Part shown: positions 7,646-16,575 of the stretch, piece after piece | Position numbering within the stretch: the stretch's first letter is position 1 | Layout of the letters: each line of letters starts with the position of its first letter | From: Bacteroidales bacterium | Lineage (GTDB): Bacteria; Bacteroidota; Bacteroidia; Bacteroidales; UBA932 | NCBI GenBank assembly: GCA_029010575.1 | Contig: JAQXKS010000008.1 | Coordinates: forward strand, 1 to 34,110 | Reading direction: 5' to 3' | DNA length: 34,110 bases | The notes under the pieces: model-generated | Databases searched by the model: none | What the model was told of the DNA's origin: nothing | What the model saw: only the letters and a program-made list of their open reading frames with translations | Position numbers and translations under genes: made by a program

Positions 7646-9322
7646 TTAGAAAGAGCTCTTGAGTCCTGTTGCCTTGTTAAAGACAAGAAGATCATCTGTA
7701 GAATCCTTATCCTTGATGTAATATCCATTTCTTTCAAACTGAACTGCAATACCGGTGCTGTCCTGCAGAAGAGCAGGCTCGGCAAGTGCATCACATTCAA
7801 CTAATGAATCAGGATTTAGGAAGTTCTTGTAATCTTCTCCTTCAGGTATTCCTCCCATATCAGCTTGTGTAAAGAGGCGGTCATATAGTCTAAGGTGTAC
7901 CTTTTTGCAGTGTGATGCACTTACCCAATGAATCGTGCCCTTAACACTTCTCCATGTTCCTGAACCTGGCTTGGTATCAGGATCGTATGTACATCTTATC
8001 TCTACTATGTTTCCTTCTGAATCCTTGATTACCTCTTCACATTTTATAATGTAGGAATATTTCAGGCGAACCTCTCCTCCGGGCTTGAGGCGGAAGAATT
8101 TCTTTGGAGGCTCTTCCATAAAGTCTGCCCTCTCGATATATAGCTCTGGTCCGAATGGTATTGCACGTGTACCTGCCTGAGGGTCTTCAGGATTGCAAAC
8201 TCCGTTACAATATTCGACACCTGATCCATCCTGATCCTTCCAATTGGTAATTACCAGTTTGACGGGGTCCGTAACCACCATATAGCGGTTAGATCTCTTG
8301 TTAAGGTCTTCACGAAGACATGATTCGAGGAGGGACAGGTCTATGAGGTTATCCCTTTTGGCCACACCTACTGTAGCTGCGAAGTTCCTGATACTTTCAG
8401 GAGTATATCCTCTTCTTCTTATACCACAGATGGTCGGCATACGAGGGTCATCCCATCCACTTACATAATTGTTCTTAACCAATTCAAGCAATTTCCTCTT
8501 GCTCATTACTGTATATGTCAGATTCAGTCTTGCAAATTCGTACTGATGTGAAGGGAAAATACCTAACTTTTCAATGAACCAGTCGTAAAGGGGCCTGTGG
8601 ACATCGAACTCCAGTGTGCATATAGAGTGGGTGATATGTTCGATAGAGTCACACTGTCCATGAGCATAATCGTACATGGGGTAGATACACCACTTGTCCC
8701 CCGTGCGATGATGACTGCAATGAATTATCCTATAGAGAAGGGGGTCTCTGAAGAGCATATTGGGATGAGACATGTCTATCTTTGCTCTAAGCACTCTGGA
8801 GCCATCCTCAAATTCACCGGCCTTCATCCTGCGGAACAGGTCAAGATTCTCCTCAACACTACGGTCTCTGTAGGGACTGTTTACACCAGGCTGCTGGACA
8901 GTACCACGGCCCTTGCGAATCTCCTCCTGTGTCTGATCATCTACATAAGCCAGCCCTGCCTTGATAAGCTGTTCGGCCCATTCATAAAGCTGGTCAAAAT
9001 AGTCAGATGCATAAAATTCGTTTGCCCAATTAAATCCAAGCCAGTGGATATCCTCCTTGATGGAGTCTACATATTCGGTATCCTCCTTAACAGGATTAGT
9101 ATCATCGAAACGAAGATTTGTTTTACCGCCATATTGCTTTGCAAGTCCGAAATTCAGACAGATGCTCTTCGCATGACCTATGTGAAGATAGCCATTGGGT
9201 TCTGGCGGAAAACGAGTCATCACTGTTGAATGTTTTCCGCTTGCAAGGTCGTTTTCAATAATCTCTTCGAGAAAATTTTTCTTTACGGCAGTCTCGCTTG
9301 TTTCTGTGTTAAGTACTTCCAT
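7646..9322 (-). CDS. glnS: Glutaminyl-tRNA synthetase
   Basis: Charges tRNA-Gln with glutamine in the cytoplasm. At 558 residues it has the normal bacterial length. The class I signature [12 protein letters not shown] is at 39-50, the KMSKS-type loop appears as VMSKR at 272-276, and the GlnRS-specific region DDTNP follows at 73-77. The anticodon-binding beta-barrel domains fill the C-terminal 220 residues. It lies 33 bases after yicC. The start ATG 9322 gives a short extension before the conserved core ([14 protein letters not shown]). Confidence 0.97.
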   Translation of the reverse strand: MEVLNTETSETAVKKNFLEEIIENDLASGKHSTVMTRFPPEPNGYLHIGHAKSICLNFGLAKQYGGKTNLRFDDTNPVKEDTEYVDSIKEDIHWLGFNWANEFYASDYFDQLYEWAEQLIKAGLAYVDDQTQEEIRKGRGTVQQPGVNSPYRDRSVEENLDLFRRMKAGEFEDGSRVLRAKIDMSHPNMLFRDPLLYRIIHCSHHRTGDKWCIYPMYDYAHGQCDSIEHITHSICTLEFDVHRPLYDWFIEKLGIFPSHQYEFARLNLTYTVMSKRKLLELVKNNYVSGWDDPRMPTICGIRRRGYTPESIRNFAATVGVAKRDNLIDLSLLESCLREDLNKRSNRYMVVTDPVKLVITNWKDQDGSGVEYCNGVCNPEDPQAGTRAIPFGPELYIERADFMEEPPKKFFRLKPGGEVRLKYSYIIKCEEVIKDSEGNIVEIRCTYDPDTKPGSGTWRSVKGTIHWVSASHCKKVHLRLYDRLFTQADMGGIPEGEDYKNFLNPDSLVECDALAEPALLQDSTGIAVQFERNGYYIKDKDSTDDLLVFNKATGLKSSF

Positions 9323-9355
9323 TTCAATAATATTTATTAATTATTCTACTACTTG

Positions 9356-10228
9356 CTAAAGAACATTGAGGACCTGTTCTTTGATCTTTTCCAATTCATC
9401 TTTCATTCTGACGACGCATCTCTGCATATCGGCATTGTTGCTCTTTGATCCAAGGGTGTTGATCTCGCGACCCATCTCCTGTGCTATAAATCCCAGCTTG
9501 CGTCCGGGGTATTGTTCATTCTCCATGGTCTCCCTGAAGTAATTGCAATGTTGACTGAGCCTTACTTTCTCCTCATTGACATCCAGTTTTTCAATGTAGA
9601 AAATCATCTCCTGCTCGAAACGTCCTGAATCGCATGTTACCTCCAGTTCCTCAAGTTTGGGAAGAATACGCGAACGGATAGAGTCGATACGCAGAGCCTC
9701 ATATTGTTCACATTCTTCAAGTGTGGAAAGAATGTTTGCTACTCTGGTCAGAAGATCCTCTTTAAGAATTTCTCCTTCCTTAGTTCTAAAAGAGATTAGT
9801 GAAGTCACAGCATCCTTTACAGCATCAATCAGCAGTTCACACTGCTCTTCGTCCATGGTGGTATCGACTGATGAAGAGACGACATCAGGCAACTTGAGTA
9901 TGGTAGAAATGACATTTCCATCTGTGATATCCACATTTCCGGCGATTTCACAGAGCCTCTTCCAATAAGCCACGAAGAGTTCTTCGTTGATATTCCTCAA
10001 CTGAAGATCACCTGCTGCGTTTTCCATGGTAATGAATAGGTCGATGTTGCCGCGCACAAGCGTGTCGGCAATGTATTTTCTGACCTGCAGTTCCCTGTCG
10101 CGAGGCAAGAGCTGGCTCTTTATTCCCAAGTCACAGTTTTTGCCATTGAGAGAACGTATTTCGACAATATATTTACGGTTTTCAATTACAGTTTCGGCTT
10201 TTCCATAGCCTGTCATTGATTGTATCAT
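9356..10228 (-). CDS. YicC family endoribonuclease-like protein
   Basis: A 290-residue member of the YicC family, with the invariant opening MIQSMTGYGKA and the C-terminal DUF1732 signature (GRKLGFIAQEMGREINTLGS, then IKEQVLNVL). In other bacteria YicC proteins have been described as endoribonucleases. Length and both domains are normal. The start lies one base after the stop of the upstream lipoprotein gene, so translation is probably coupled. Confidence 0.93.
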   Translation of the reverse strand: MIQSMTGYGKAETVIENRKYIVEIRSLNGKNCDLGIKSQLLPRDRELQVRKYIADTLVRGNIDLFITMENAAGDLQLRNINEELFVAYWKRLCEIAGNVDITDGNVISTILKLPDVVSSSVDTTMDEEQCELLIDAVKDAVTSLISFRTKEGEILKEDLLTRVANILSTLEECEQYEALRIDSIRSRILPKLEELEVTCDSGRFEQEMIFYIEKLDVNEEKVRLSQHCNYFRETMENEQYPGRKLGFIAQEMGREINTLGSKSNNADMQRCVVRMKDELEKIKEQVLNVL

Positions 10229-10229
10229 A

Positions 10230-11087
10230 CTATTTCAGCATTTGTTTTGAATACTCTTTCCACTGGAGTGAGAGATCGGGCATCTCCAGTATTTCACATG
10301 CGATGGAGAGATTGTGTGCAGCATAACCGGCCTTTTGTTTGTTTGGAGACTTTACCAATTTTAGCCAAATATCCATGGCATTCTTCCACTCAAACCTACT
10401 GGCGCACTCGAAGGCCTCAATCCATCTGGAATCATTATACAGAAACAGTCTCTTCTGGAGAACAGTCCATTTAGGCAGGAACAACGAGGCAGCCTCTGAT
10501 CCTATTCCTGCAAATGTCTCCTGCACTTGGGTGTCTATTTTGGAAATCGCCTTCTTTTCTGATATACTGCCCTGGGCGACAAGTGTCCAGACGCAGGTAT
10601 CACGATAGAGTTCCCTCTTTACAGCAAGCTCAGAATAGGGAGCATATAAAGCAATGGAGAGAGAGAAAGGAAGCGAAACATCCACGCTATACGTATTGCG
10701 GGACACAACAGAATAATCTCCGATGGAGAGAGAGTCCAGAATGATGATAAAATCGCCTCCGGTAAAATCCCTCAAAAAAGAGACCGTTTCGGGCGTTTTA
10801 GCATCAATATCTTCAGAACGAACAGGATACAAAGGGATGGTGCCTTCATCACGACCAAGCTCGCTTTCCATGGCCATGGCAAGCGAATTTGCATATAATG
10901 TCATGCAGAGTGAATCTCTCTCTCCTCCCTGAGTCAATGCTACCATGCTGATGAGTCTGTCACCGAATTCAATATCATCAGCGGAGGTAGTCCTCTTCTC
11001 CACCTCTACAGTGTAACTCATAGGAGCACAAGCCGCCACAGAGAGCAGACAGATTAATGAGTAAAACAACATCCTTTTCATATCCAT
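10230..11087 (-). CDS. Lipoprotein of unknown function (DUF6340-like)
   Basis: A 285-residue lipoprotein with a signal peptide and lipobox LLSVAAC near residue 20. The middle part has no known motif. The C-terminal 70 residues (FECASRFEWKNAMDIWLKL, then AGYAAHNLSIACEILEMPDL) form a TPR-like helical pair. The layout resembles Bacteroidota DUF6340 lipoproteins, but this is resemblance only. It sits between rimO and yicC with one-base gaps on both sides. The start may be ATG 11087 or the second ATG six bases later (MKRMLF). Confidence 0.72.
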   Translation of the reverse strand: MDMKRMLFYSLICLLSVAACAPMSYTVEVEKRTTSADDIEFGDRLISMVALTQGGERDSLCMTLYANSLAMAMESELGRDEGTIPLYPVRSEDIDAKTPETVSFLRDFTGGDFIIILDSLSIGDYSVVSRNTYSVDVSLPFSLSIALYAPYSELAVKRELYRDTCVWTLVAQGSISEKKAISKIDTQVQETFAGIGSEAASLFLPKWTVLQKRLFLYNDSRWIEAFECASRFEWKNAMDIWLKLVKSPNKQKAGYAAHNLSIACEILEMPDLSLQWKEYSKQMLK

Positions 11088-11088
11088 A

Positions 11089-12408
11089 CTATTTTATAAT
11101 TTCAGCATACAAATCATATTCATCGGCACCTGTAATTTCGACATTCACGAAACGGCCGACAAGCGATTCGGGATTGGCCACATCCGAACATCCGATAAGT
11201 ACCTCGCCATCCACGTCGGGAGCCTCCTTGGAACTCCTTGCTGTCAGGTAACCGGTCTGCCAGGAGAGCGAATCGACAAGAACCCTCTCACGATTTCCTA
11301 TTCTGCTTTCATTGAAGGCCAATGATATGTCTGCTTGCAGCTCCATTAGTTCGTCAAGACGTTCCTGCTTAACCTGAGGAGGAACTGCATCCCTAAGATG
11401 TGATGCACCCCATGTCCCCTCCTCTTCCGAGTAAGCAAAAGCACCGAGCCTCTCAATCTTGTAGTCATTGACAAAGTCAAGAAGGGCATCAAACTCCTTC
11501 TCCCCTTCACCCGGATGTCCCACCATCATGGTAGTCCTTATGACTATTCCCGGGACCTTAGTTCGCATCTTCTCAACCAGAGCACGTGTTCCGGCACCAT
11601 CAACAGAGCGTCTCATGGCACTTAGCACAGCATCCTCTGAGTGCTGCAAGGGAATATCTATATAGCTGCACACCTTGTCACAAGAGGCCATTATGTCAAG
11701 CAACTCTTCAGGGAACGAGGCAGGATACGAGTATAGTACCCGGATCCATTCAAGATCCCTGATATTAGTCAGTTTGCGGACCAAATCGGGAAGTTTTCTG
11801 CCACCATACAGGTCAAGACCATAATATGTGGTATCCTGAGCGATGACAATAAGCTCCTTTGCACCATTGTCAACCAAAAATTGTGCCTCATCCACAAGGG
11901 CTTCCACTGGCACTGAAGTATGGGCTCCCCTTATGCCTGGGATGGCGCAGTAAGAGCATTTTCTGTCACATCCTTCAGAAATCTTCAGATATGCGTAGTG
12001 CCTCGGAGTAGTCAGGTGGCGGCGACAATCCAGCAACGGATTCCTCTTGAGTCCCAGCGATTCCAGAATAGGATCTATGGACCATGCACCGAAGAACCTG
12101 TCCACCTGAGGAATCTCTTCTTTTAGATCGGCACCGTACCGTTGAGATAGACAGCCCATAACATAAAGGATGCGGACCAGCCCTCTCTCCTTGGCCTGTA
12201 CAGCCTCGAGTATGGCATTCACAGACTCCTCCTTGGCATCCAGTATAAAGCCGCAGGTATTGATTACCAAAAGGTCGACGGGGTTCTCTTCGAGAGATTC
12301 CTCCTCAGGGGAGATTTCGTAGCCCGCGTATTCCAATTGCGCCAAAAGGTGCTCTGAATCAACTCGATTCTTAGAGCACCCCATTGTTATGACCTTAGCC
12401 TTTGCCAC
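11089..12408 (-). CDS. rimO: Ribosomal protein uS12 methylthiotransferase RimO
   Basis: Radical-SAM enzyme that adds a methylthio group to the conserved aspartate of ribosomal protein S12. Its 439 residues show the three N-terminal cluster cysteines (C11, C52 and C86, in MGCSKNR, NTCGF and MGCLSQR), the radical SAM motif CDRKCSYC with C147, C151 and C154, and a C-terminal TRAM domain. The MGCSKN opening and TCGFI separate RimO from MiaB. It starts 5 bases after the DUF5606 gene stop. Confidence 0.96.
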   Translation of the reverse strand: MAKAKVITMGCSKNRVDSEHLLAQLEYAGYEISPEEESLEENPVDLLVINTCGFILDAKEESVNAILEAVQAKERGLVRILYVMGCLSQRYGADLKEEIPQVDRFFGAWSIDPILESLGLKRNPLLDCRRHLTTPRHYAYLKISEGCDRKCSYCAIPGIRGAHTSVPVEALVDEAQFLVDNGAKELIVIAQDTTYYGLDLYGGRKLPDLVRKLTNIRDLEWIRVLYSYPASFPEELLDIMASCDKVCSYIDIPLQHSEDAVLSAMRRSVDGAGTRALVEKMRTKVPGIVIRTTMMVGHPGEGEKEFDALLDFVNDYKIERLGAFAYSEEEGTWGASHLRDAVPPQVKQERLDELMELQADISLAFNESRIGNRERVLVDSLSWQTGYLTARSSKEAPDVDGEVLIGCSDVANPESLVGRFVNVEITGADEYDLYAEIIK

Positions 12409-12413
12409 TTTTC

Positions 12414-12821
12414 CTATTCCTCTTCAGGTTCAGTAAAATCCAAAGATGCGAACTCTTTAAGCTGATTATACCAGAGTACTACCTTTTTCATGTGTGAAGG
12501 ATAAAACCTCTCTGCATCGTATCCAGGAAGGACTGTGGTAAAGAAATCTATGAGTTGCTTGGGGTCACTCTTTGGGTCGGGCGCACATGCATCTCCAAGA
12601 TGGGCCTTCATCTTTTCAAAAACCTCTCTGAGGGGAGTCTCTCCTTCATGAGTATATATTGATATATCAGAAAGTGAAGATACTTTGGCTGAAGGACCGA
12701 AAGCGCTCCTTTTACCGGTGAGCATTGATTCGGCGACCATTCCAAGTCTTGCCTGTGATACATAACGATACAATCCCTTCTCTCCTGAGATTGCAAGAAT
12801 TTTCTGCAAATCTGTTTTCAT
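12414..12821 (-). CDS. DUF5606 family protein
   Basis: A 135-residue protein typical of Bacteroidota, opening MKTDLQKILAISGEKGLY, which is the hallmark of the family. The fold appears to be an N-terminal SH3-like strand region and a C-terminal helical domain (LREVFEKMK, then YPSHMKKVVLWYNQLKEFA) ending in an acidic tail. The role is unknown. Its constant place between coaE and other core genes suggests a housekeeping function. Confidence 0.85.
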   Translation of the reverse strand: MKTDLQKILAISGEKGLYRYVSQARLGMVAESMLTGKRSAFGPSAKVSSLSDISIYTHEGETPLREVFEKMKAHLGDACAPDPKSDPKQLIDFFTTVLPGYDAERFYPSHMKKVVLWYNQLKEFASLDFTEPEEE

Positions 12822-12832
12822 TTCTATTTTGA

Positions 12833-13435
12833 CTATAAATTGTTCATTTCATTAAATATTGTAACCACCTGAGGAAGAACAGCCCTTTGACAATCTGAGA
12901 TTACCACGTAGTGTGACTTATTCACTCGTGACTCATCAGAACACTGGCTGTTGATCCTGGCCATTACCGACTCTCTATCGGTCTTGTCTCTTGAAAGAAC
13001 CCTTGAGATTCTTATTTCAAGAGGAGAGGTAACTGTTAGAATCCTGTCTGCCACACCCTCAAAAATCTCTTTTTCAGTTATGATTGCAGATTCCACTACG
13101 ACAAATCCTGAAGAACTGTCACGATGGGAGCACTCATCCACCCACCTGTCTATATCCTTAAGTACAGCCGGAAAGACTCTCTGCTCCAAACCCATCAAGG
13201 CAGCAGCATCGTTGAAGACAATAGAGGCGAGCCTCTTTCTGTCAATCCGCCCATCCTGAGCAAGTATTTCATCAGAAAAGAGCTCCACCAATGCATTTTT
13301 TAAACACTCATCGGTATCATATAGTAACTTCGTCCTGCTGTCTGCATCATAAACAGGAACACCCAAAGCAGCAAAAATCTGTGTAATGAAACTCTTGCCC
13401 GAGCCTATTCCTCCTGTCACTGCCAGTACTTTCAT
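12833..13435 (-). CDS. coaE: Dephospho-CoA kinase
   Basis: Catalyses the last step of coenzyme A synthesis, phosphorylating dephospho-CoA. The 200 residues carry the P-loop GGIGSGKS at 8-15, the family motif VPVYDADSRTKLLY, and the lid region with RVLSRDKTDRESVMARINSQ. Length is normal. Its start codon overlaps the stop of the ybbR-like gene by one base, pointing to coupled translation. Confidence 0.95.
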   Translation of the reverse strand: MKVLAVTGGIGSGKSFITQIFAALGVPVYDADSRTKLLYDTDECLKNALVELFSDEILAQDGRIDRKRLASIVFNDAAALMGLEQRVFPAVLKDIDRWVDECSHRDSSSGFVVVESAIITEKEIFEGVADRILTVTSPLEIRISRVLSRDKTDRESVMARINSQCSDESRVNKSHYVVISDCQRAVLPQVVTIFNEMNNL

Positions 13436-14403
13436 TATTTGTCAGATGCTACGACACAATCGACATATCGTGGAGAGACCTCCCAATAGAGAACCCCCTT
13501 AGGGAGAACTGTCGCCCTGGGTATCACCTTCGAAGAGATGGAGTTGATGTAGTCATCGTAGTCCACTGTCAATTGAAATTCATTGTTCTTTGGTTGAATA
13601 CCTCCGAAAGCCTTCCTGTAGGTAAGTGTCGCTTCTGAGGGGAGCACTATCATCTCCTTGTCTTCCGGCACACCGACAGGAACAATCGGTAGTGTAATCT
13701 TGCTTTCATAATATCGCGAAACATCCATCGAATAGTAAACCTGATTGTCCGAAAATGAGATCCAGCGTATAGGAACTATGCTGCAGATGCCGCTAACGGG
13801 TGAAGAGATATCCTTGTAAGAGATAGTCTCTGTCCACACGGAGTCAATAATTGATACATGCTTGATATCTCCATAGATATCAATGCTATCAGGCTTCAAT
13901 GATATCTGTGAAACAGGCATATACTGGTCAGCAAAATCGAGGGAGTATTTGGGTACGACCGGAACACGCTTTGACACCATTGTGGGCAGTATGAAGTCCA
14001 GTTTCTCTGTTACGATGAACTCCAACTCTATCCCCTGAGGTAAGGATTGCACGAGTCCCTCCCTTAATGTCTCCCTGTCTGCTGTATAGATTGACGAAGA
14101 TGAATCCCTTGCTACCATCGGACGGGTATCGAGATCCATAGTGATATAATTAGGTCCTATTCTGTGAATCAGGATATTGTAACCTTCTGTCTTACATCTT
14201 ACGATAAGTTTGTCGTTGGATGTCACTCGTCCACCTTTGCCGTCAGGAGCCGATTTGAGCTCCACATAATACTCGAGAAAAGCAGAATACTGCAACGATA
14301 ATGCATGGAGTAACCATATCACAGATGCAGCAAAGACCGAGAGGACCAGCAACAGCCATCCTCTCCTGTCTTTTATATTATCTTTCTCAAGTTCTTCCGA
14401 CAT
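13435..14403 (-). CDS. YbbR-like domain protein (CdaR-related)
   Basis: A 322-residue membrane-anchored protein with one transmembrane segment (WLLLVLSVFAASVIWLLHAL, about residues 15-34) followed by extracytoplasmic YbbR-like repeats. In Firmicutes the YbbR protein CdaR modulates the diadenylate cyclase CdaA. In Bacteroidota the standard context is nusB-yajC-ybbR-coaE, exactly as here. Its stop overlaps the coaE start. Confidence 0.85.
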   Translation of the reverse strand: MSEELEKDNIKDRRGWLLLVLSVFAASVIWLLHALSLQYSAFLEYYVELKSAPDGKGGRVTSNDKLIVRCKTEGYNILIHRIGPNYITMDLDTRPMVARDSSSSIYTADRETLREGLVQSLPQGIELEFIVTEKLDFILPTMVSKRVPVVPKYSLDFADQYMPVSQISLKPDSIDIYGDIKHVSIIDSVWTETISYKDISSPVSGICSIVPIRWISFSDNQVYYSMDVSRYYESKITLPIVPVGVPEDKEMIVLPSEATLTYRKAFGGIQPKNNEFQLTVDYDDYINSISSKVIPRATVLPKGVLYWEVSPRYVDCVVASDK

Positions 14404-14405
14404 AA

Positions 14406-14741
14406 TTAGCGAGCTACGTCAGTTACATCCTTTACAATACAGGTCTTATCAACGCGAATTTTCACATTATTGTCAACTTCCACAATGATAAACTGTTCCT
14501 TGACATCAGCTACAACACCGTAGATTCCGCCCACTGTAACCACCTTGTCTCCTTTTTTGAGTCCATTTCTGAACTTGTTGATCTCTTTCTGTTTTTTCTG
14601 CTGTGGTCTGATCATAAAGAAGTACATCACAACAAAAATGAGAACCATCATAATCAGAAATGAGTACTTCTGAAAGAAAGTAGGTTCCATCTGGGCAGCT
14701 TCGCTTTGAGCCTGAAGCAATACAAATTCTAAAAATTTCAT
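14406..14741 (-). CDS. yajC: Preprotein translocase subunit YajC
   Basis: A small membrane protein associated with the SecDF complex. The 111 residues contain one transmembrane helix (SFLIMMVLIFVVMYFFMI), immediately followed by the family motif RPQQKKQKE, and a C-terminal cytoplasmic domain beginning LKKGDKVVTVGGIYG. Its stop is two bases before the ybbR-like start. Confidence 0.96.
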   Translation of the reverse strand: MKFLEFVLLQAQSEAAQMEPTFFQKYSFLIMMVLIFVVMYFFMIRPQQKKQKEINKFRNGLKKGDKVVTVGGIYGVVADVKEQFIIVEVDNNVKIRVDKTCIVKDVTDVAR

Positions 14742-14783
14742 TTCGTCTTTTTTTACTAAAATTAAAAACAGCTACAAATATAA

Positions 14784-15728
14784 TCAATTCTCAACAAGTC
14801 CCCTTCCTGATTTTACAATCTCACCTGTAGAGAGCATGTTTTTTATGATTTTGTTGAGCAAACCGTTGACAAATACCTTACTGTTTATAGTACTGTAATA
14901 TTTGGAAATCTCCACATATTCATTCATGGTCACTTTTACGGGTATGGTAGGAAATGTTATCGCTTCAGCTATTCCCATGGTAATAAGCACCATATCTGTA
15001 GAGACCACCCTGTCTGAATCCCAATTGTCCACATTACTCTTCACCAACTGGTATAGGCGGCGGTAGTTATGGAATGATGTCCTGATAAGCTCTATCGCAA
15101 ATTCCCTATCATCCTCCTTCAAGAAGACTTTCTGGGCAGGGAGTGTACCATCCTTCTTGAAAAGGTCGAGATTTCTGAGTATGACCCCCAGAACGAATGA
15201 GAGGTCATCATTGTATGTAGTAGAGAGATCTTCAAGTATCGTTTCCAAGTCTTCATTATCCTCCAGCTCCTCTCTGTATATTTTGGCAAAGAGCTTGCAG
15301 TCCTCCTTTACTGAATGCTCAGGACTCTCCATATAATTGGTGAAATATTCCCTTTCGGAGATTGTATTGTAGAGTTTTTTCACGAAACCGAGAAGTTCAT
15401 CCCTCCACACCAGTCCGTTTTTCTCACAGAACTTTGTAAATTCAGCATTCTCCATAAGATATTTGCTAAAACTGTTTTCGGAGAATTTCCTGTTCGGATT
15501 TTTTTCTTGTTCTGTAGGGTTAAGTTTGCTCAGTCCAATGCTGATTCTGGCATCTGCCGCCCCCTTGAGGGCAACTGCCAAATTCAACATAAGATAGTAT
15601 AAGTTAAGGGTTTCGGTACATGATTGTACCAGATTTTTCTCCACTTCTGCAATGGAGGAGTCTCCGGATGAGACTGCACTGAAAAGAACTTTGAATGCTT
15701 TGATTCTAATTAAACGACGGTTGACCAT
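14784..15728 (-). CDS. nusB: Transcription antitermination protein NusB
   Basis: NusB binds boxA RNA with ribosomal protein S10 and supports rRNA antitermination. The protein has the long Bacteroidota form (about 314 residues), with the RNA-binding N-terminus RRLIRIKAFKVLF and the all-helical NusB domain at the C-terminus (MNEYVEISKYYSTINSKVF, FVNGLLNKI). I chose ATG 15728 over the TTG at 15734 because a -7 box lies at 15758-15751 and ATG is the better codon. First gene of the ten-gene minus-strand run. Confidence 0.93.
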   Translation of the reverse strand: MVNRRLIRIKAFKVLFSAVSSGDSSIAEVEKNLVQSCTETLNLYYLMLNLAVALKGAADARISIGLSKLNPTEQEKNPNRKFSENSFSKYLMENAEFTKFCEKNGLVWRDELLGFVKKLYNTISEREYFTNYMESPEHSVKEDCKLFAKIYREELEDNEDLETILEDLSTTYNDDLSFVLGVILRNLDLFKKDGTLPAQKVFLKEDDREFAIELIRTSFHNYRRLYQLVKSNVDNWDSDRVVSTDMVLITMGIAEAITFPTIPVKVTMNEYVEISKYYSTINSKVFVNGLLNKIIKNMLSTGEIVKSGRGLVEN

Positions 15729-15750
15729 ATTCAATTTTTAAAACATTTTG

Positions 15751-15758
15751 CAAATATA
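15751..15758 (-). promoter_or_regulatory. -7 promoter box of the nusB operon
   Basis: The minus strand reads TATATTTG, a full match to TAnnTTTG, 23 bases before the nusB ATG. It lies back to back with the box of the divergent DUF3276 gene, with 24 bases between them. Confidence 0.65.
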
Positions 15759-15782
15759 GCGCATTACCAGAAAAAAATATTT

Positions 15783-15790
15783 TATATTTG
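15783..15790 (+). promoter_or_regulatory. -7 promoter box of the DUF3276 gene
   Basis: TATATTTG, 25 bases before the ATG at 15816. It is divergent from the nusB promoter, so the two may compete for RNA polymerase. Confidence 0.65.
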
Positions 15791-15815
15791 TAAGAAATTA
15801 ATAAAAACTGACAAA

Positions 15816-16157
15816 ATGTATTCGGAAGATTTAGAAAAAGCAGGTGCTTTCGAGCGCAATGGAGATGATGTTTTCTCAAAACCTGTCAGGGCAGGAAAAA
15901 GAACCTATTTCTTTGATGTAAAAGCAACTAAAGGAAATGATTACTACCTTACGATAACCGAAAGCAAACGCAGGGTAGAGAAAGACGGCAGATTTGTTTA
16001 TGACAAACACAAAATTTTCCTTTACAAAGAAGATTTTGAAAAATTCAGAGAAGGTCTTGACGAGGTAATCGACTACATTAAGGAAAGATGTCCGGTAGTA
16101 GAAAGATCTGTTGAGGAAGGAAACACTTATTCGAATGTTGAGTTCGAAGAACTTTAA
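15816..16157 (+). CDS. DUF3276 / PUR-family nucleic-acid-binding protein
   Basis: A 113-residue protein of the bacterial PUR family, found in Bacteroidota and related to eukaryotic Pur-alpha; members bind single-stranded DNA or RNA. The single PUR repeat is visible as SKPVRAGKRTYFFDVKATKG, DYYLTITESKRR, then the helix KEDFEKFREGLDEVIDYIKE. The start at 15816 matches the family opening (MYSEDLEKAGAFERN). It is followed by its own terminator hairpin. Confidence 0.92.
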   Translation: MYSEDLEKAGAFERNGDDVFSKPVRAGKRTYFFDVKATKGNDYYLTITESKRRVEKDGRFVYDKHKIFLYKEDFEKFREGLDEVIDYIKERCPVVERSVEEGNTYSNVEFEEL

Positions 16158-16177
16158 TTGACAATCAAGAACAACAT

Positions 16178-16214
16178 GCGACGGCCGATCTTTGTAATCC
16201 GGTCGTCGCTTTTT
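16178..16214 (+). terminator. Intrinsic terminator between DUF3276 and DUF3467 genes
   Basis: GCGACGGCC (from 16178) pairs with GGTCGTCGC (to 16209), extended by GAT/ATC with one bulge. Five T follow at 16210-16214. It lies 25 bases before the ATG of the next gene, so it may stop or attenuate transcription into it. Confidence 0.75.
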
Positions 16215-16238
16215 AGTAAAAACAAAAACCCACAGAAT

Positions 16239-16559
16239 ATGGAACAGAACACCAACAATAATAAGAAGGAACTGGGAATCGAAGTTCCCAAAGAGGTAGC
16301 AACAGGAACGTATGCCAATCTGGCAATTATCTCACACTCATCAAGCGAATTCATCATTGACTTCGCCAGAATACTGCCTGCCATGCCCAAAGCCATTCTC
16401 TCAAGTAGAGTGATAATGACACCGGAAAATGCTAAGCAGCTCCTTATCGCATTGAATGACAATATCAAAAAATTCGAATCCCAGTTCGGCGAAATCAGAA
16501 CTAAACAGGAAAAAATCACTATCCCGATGGGCTTCGGTCCCAATACTCCCAAAGCTTAG
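16239..16559 (+). CDS. DUF3467 family protein
   Basis: A 106-residue protein with the DUF3467 signature: GTYANLAIISHSSSEFIIDF, then LSSRVIMTPENAKQLLIAL, then FGPNTP at the end. The function is unknown. I chose ATG 16239 (MEQNTNNNKKE) because the longer frame from 16158 would run through the terminator hairpin at 16178-16214. Next to DUF3276, a common Bacteroidota arrangement. The following gene starts 16 bases later. Confidence 0.87.
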   Translation: MEQNTNNNKKELGIEVPKEVATGTYANLAIISHSSSEFIIDFARILPAMPKAILSSRVIMTPENAKQLLIALNDNIKKFESQFGEIRTKQEKITIPMGFGPNTPKA

Positions 16560-16575
16560 TTTTTAGCGTACCGGT

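Noticed and set aside
8597..9229. 210-codon open frame on the plus strand
   Set aside because: Antisense to glnS, whose motifs are unambiguous.
16158..16238. Longer N-terminus for the DUF3467 protein
   Set aside because: It would be encoded by the terminator hairpin and T run.
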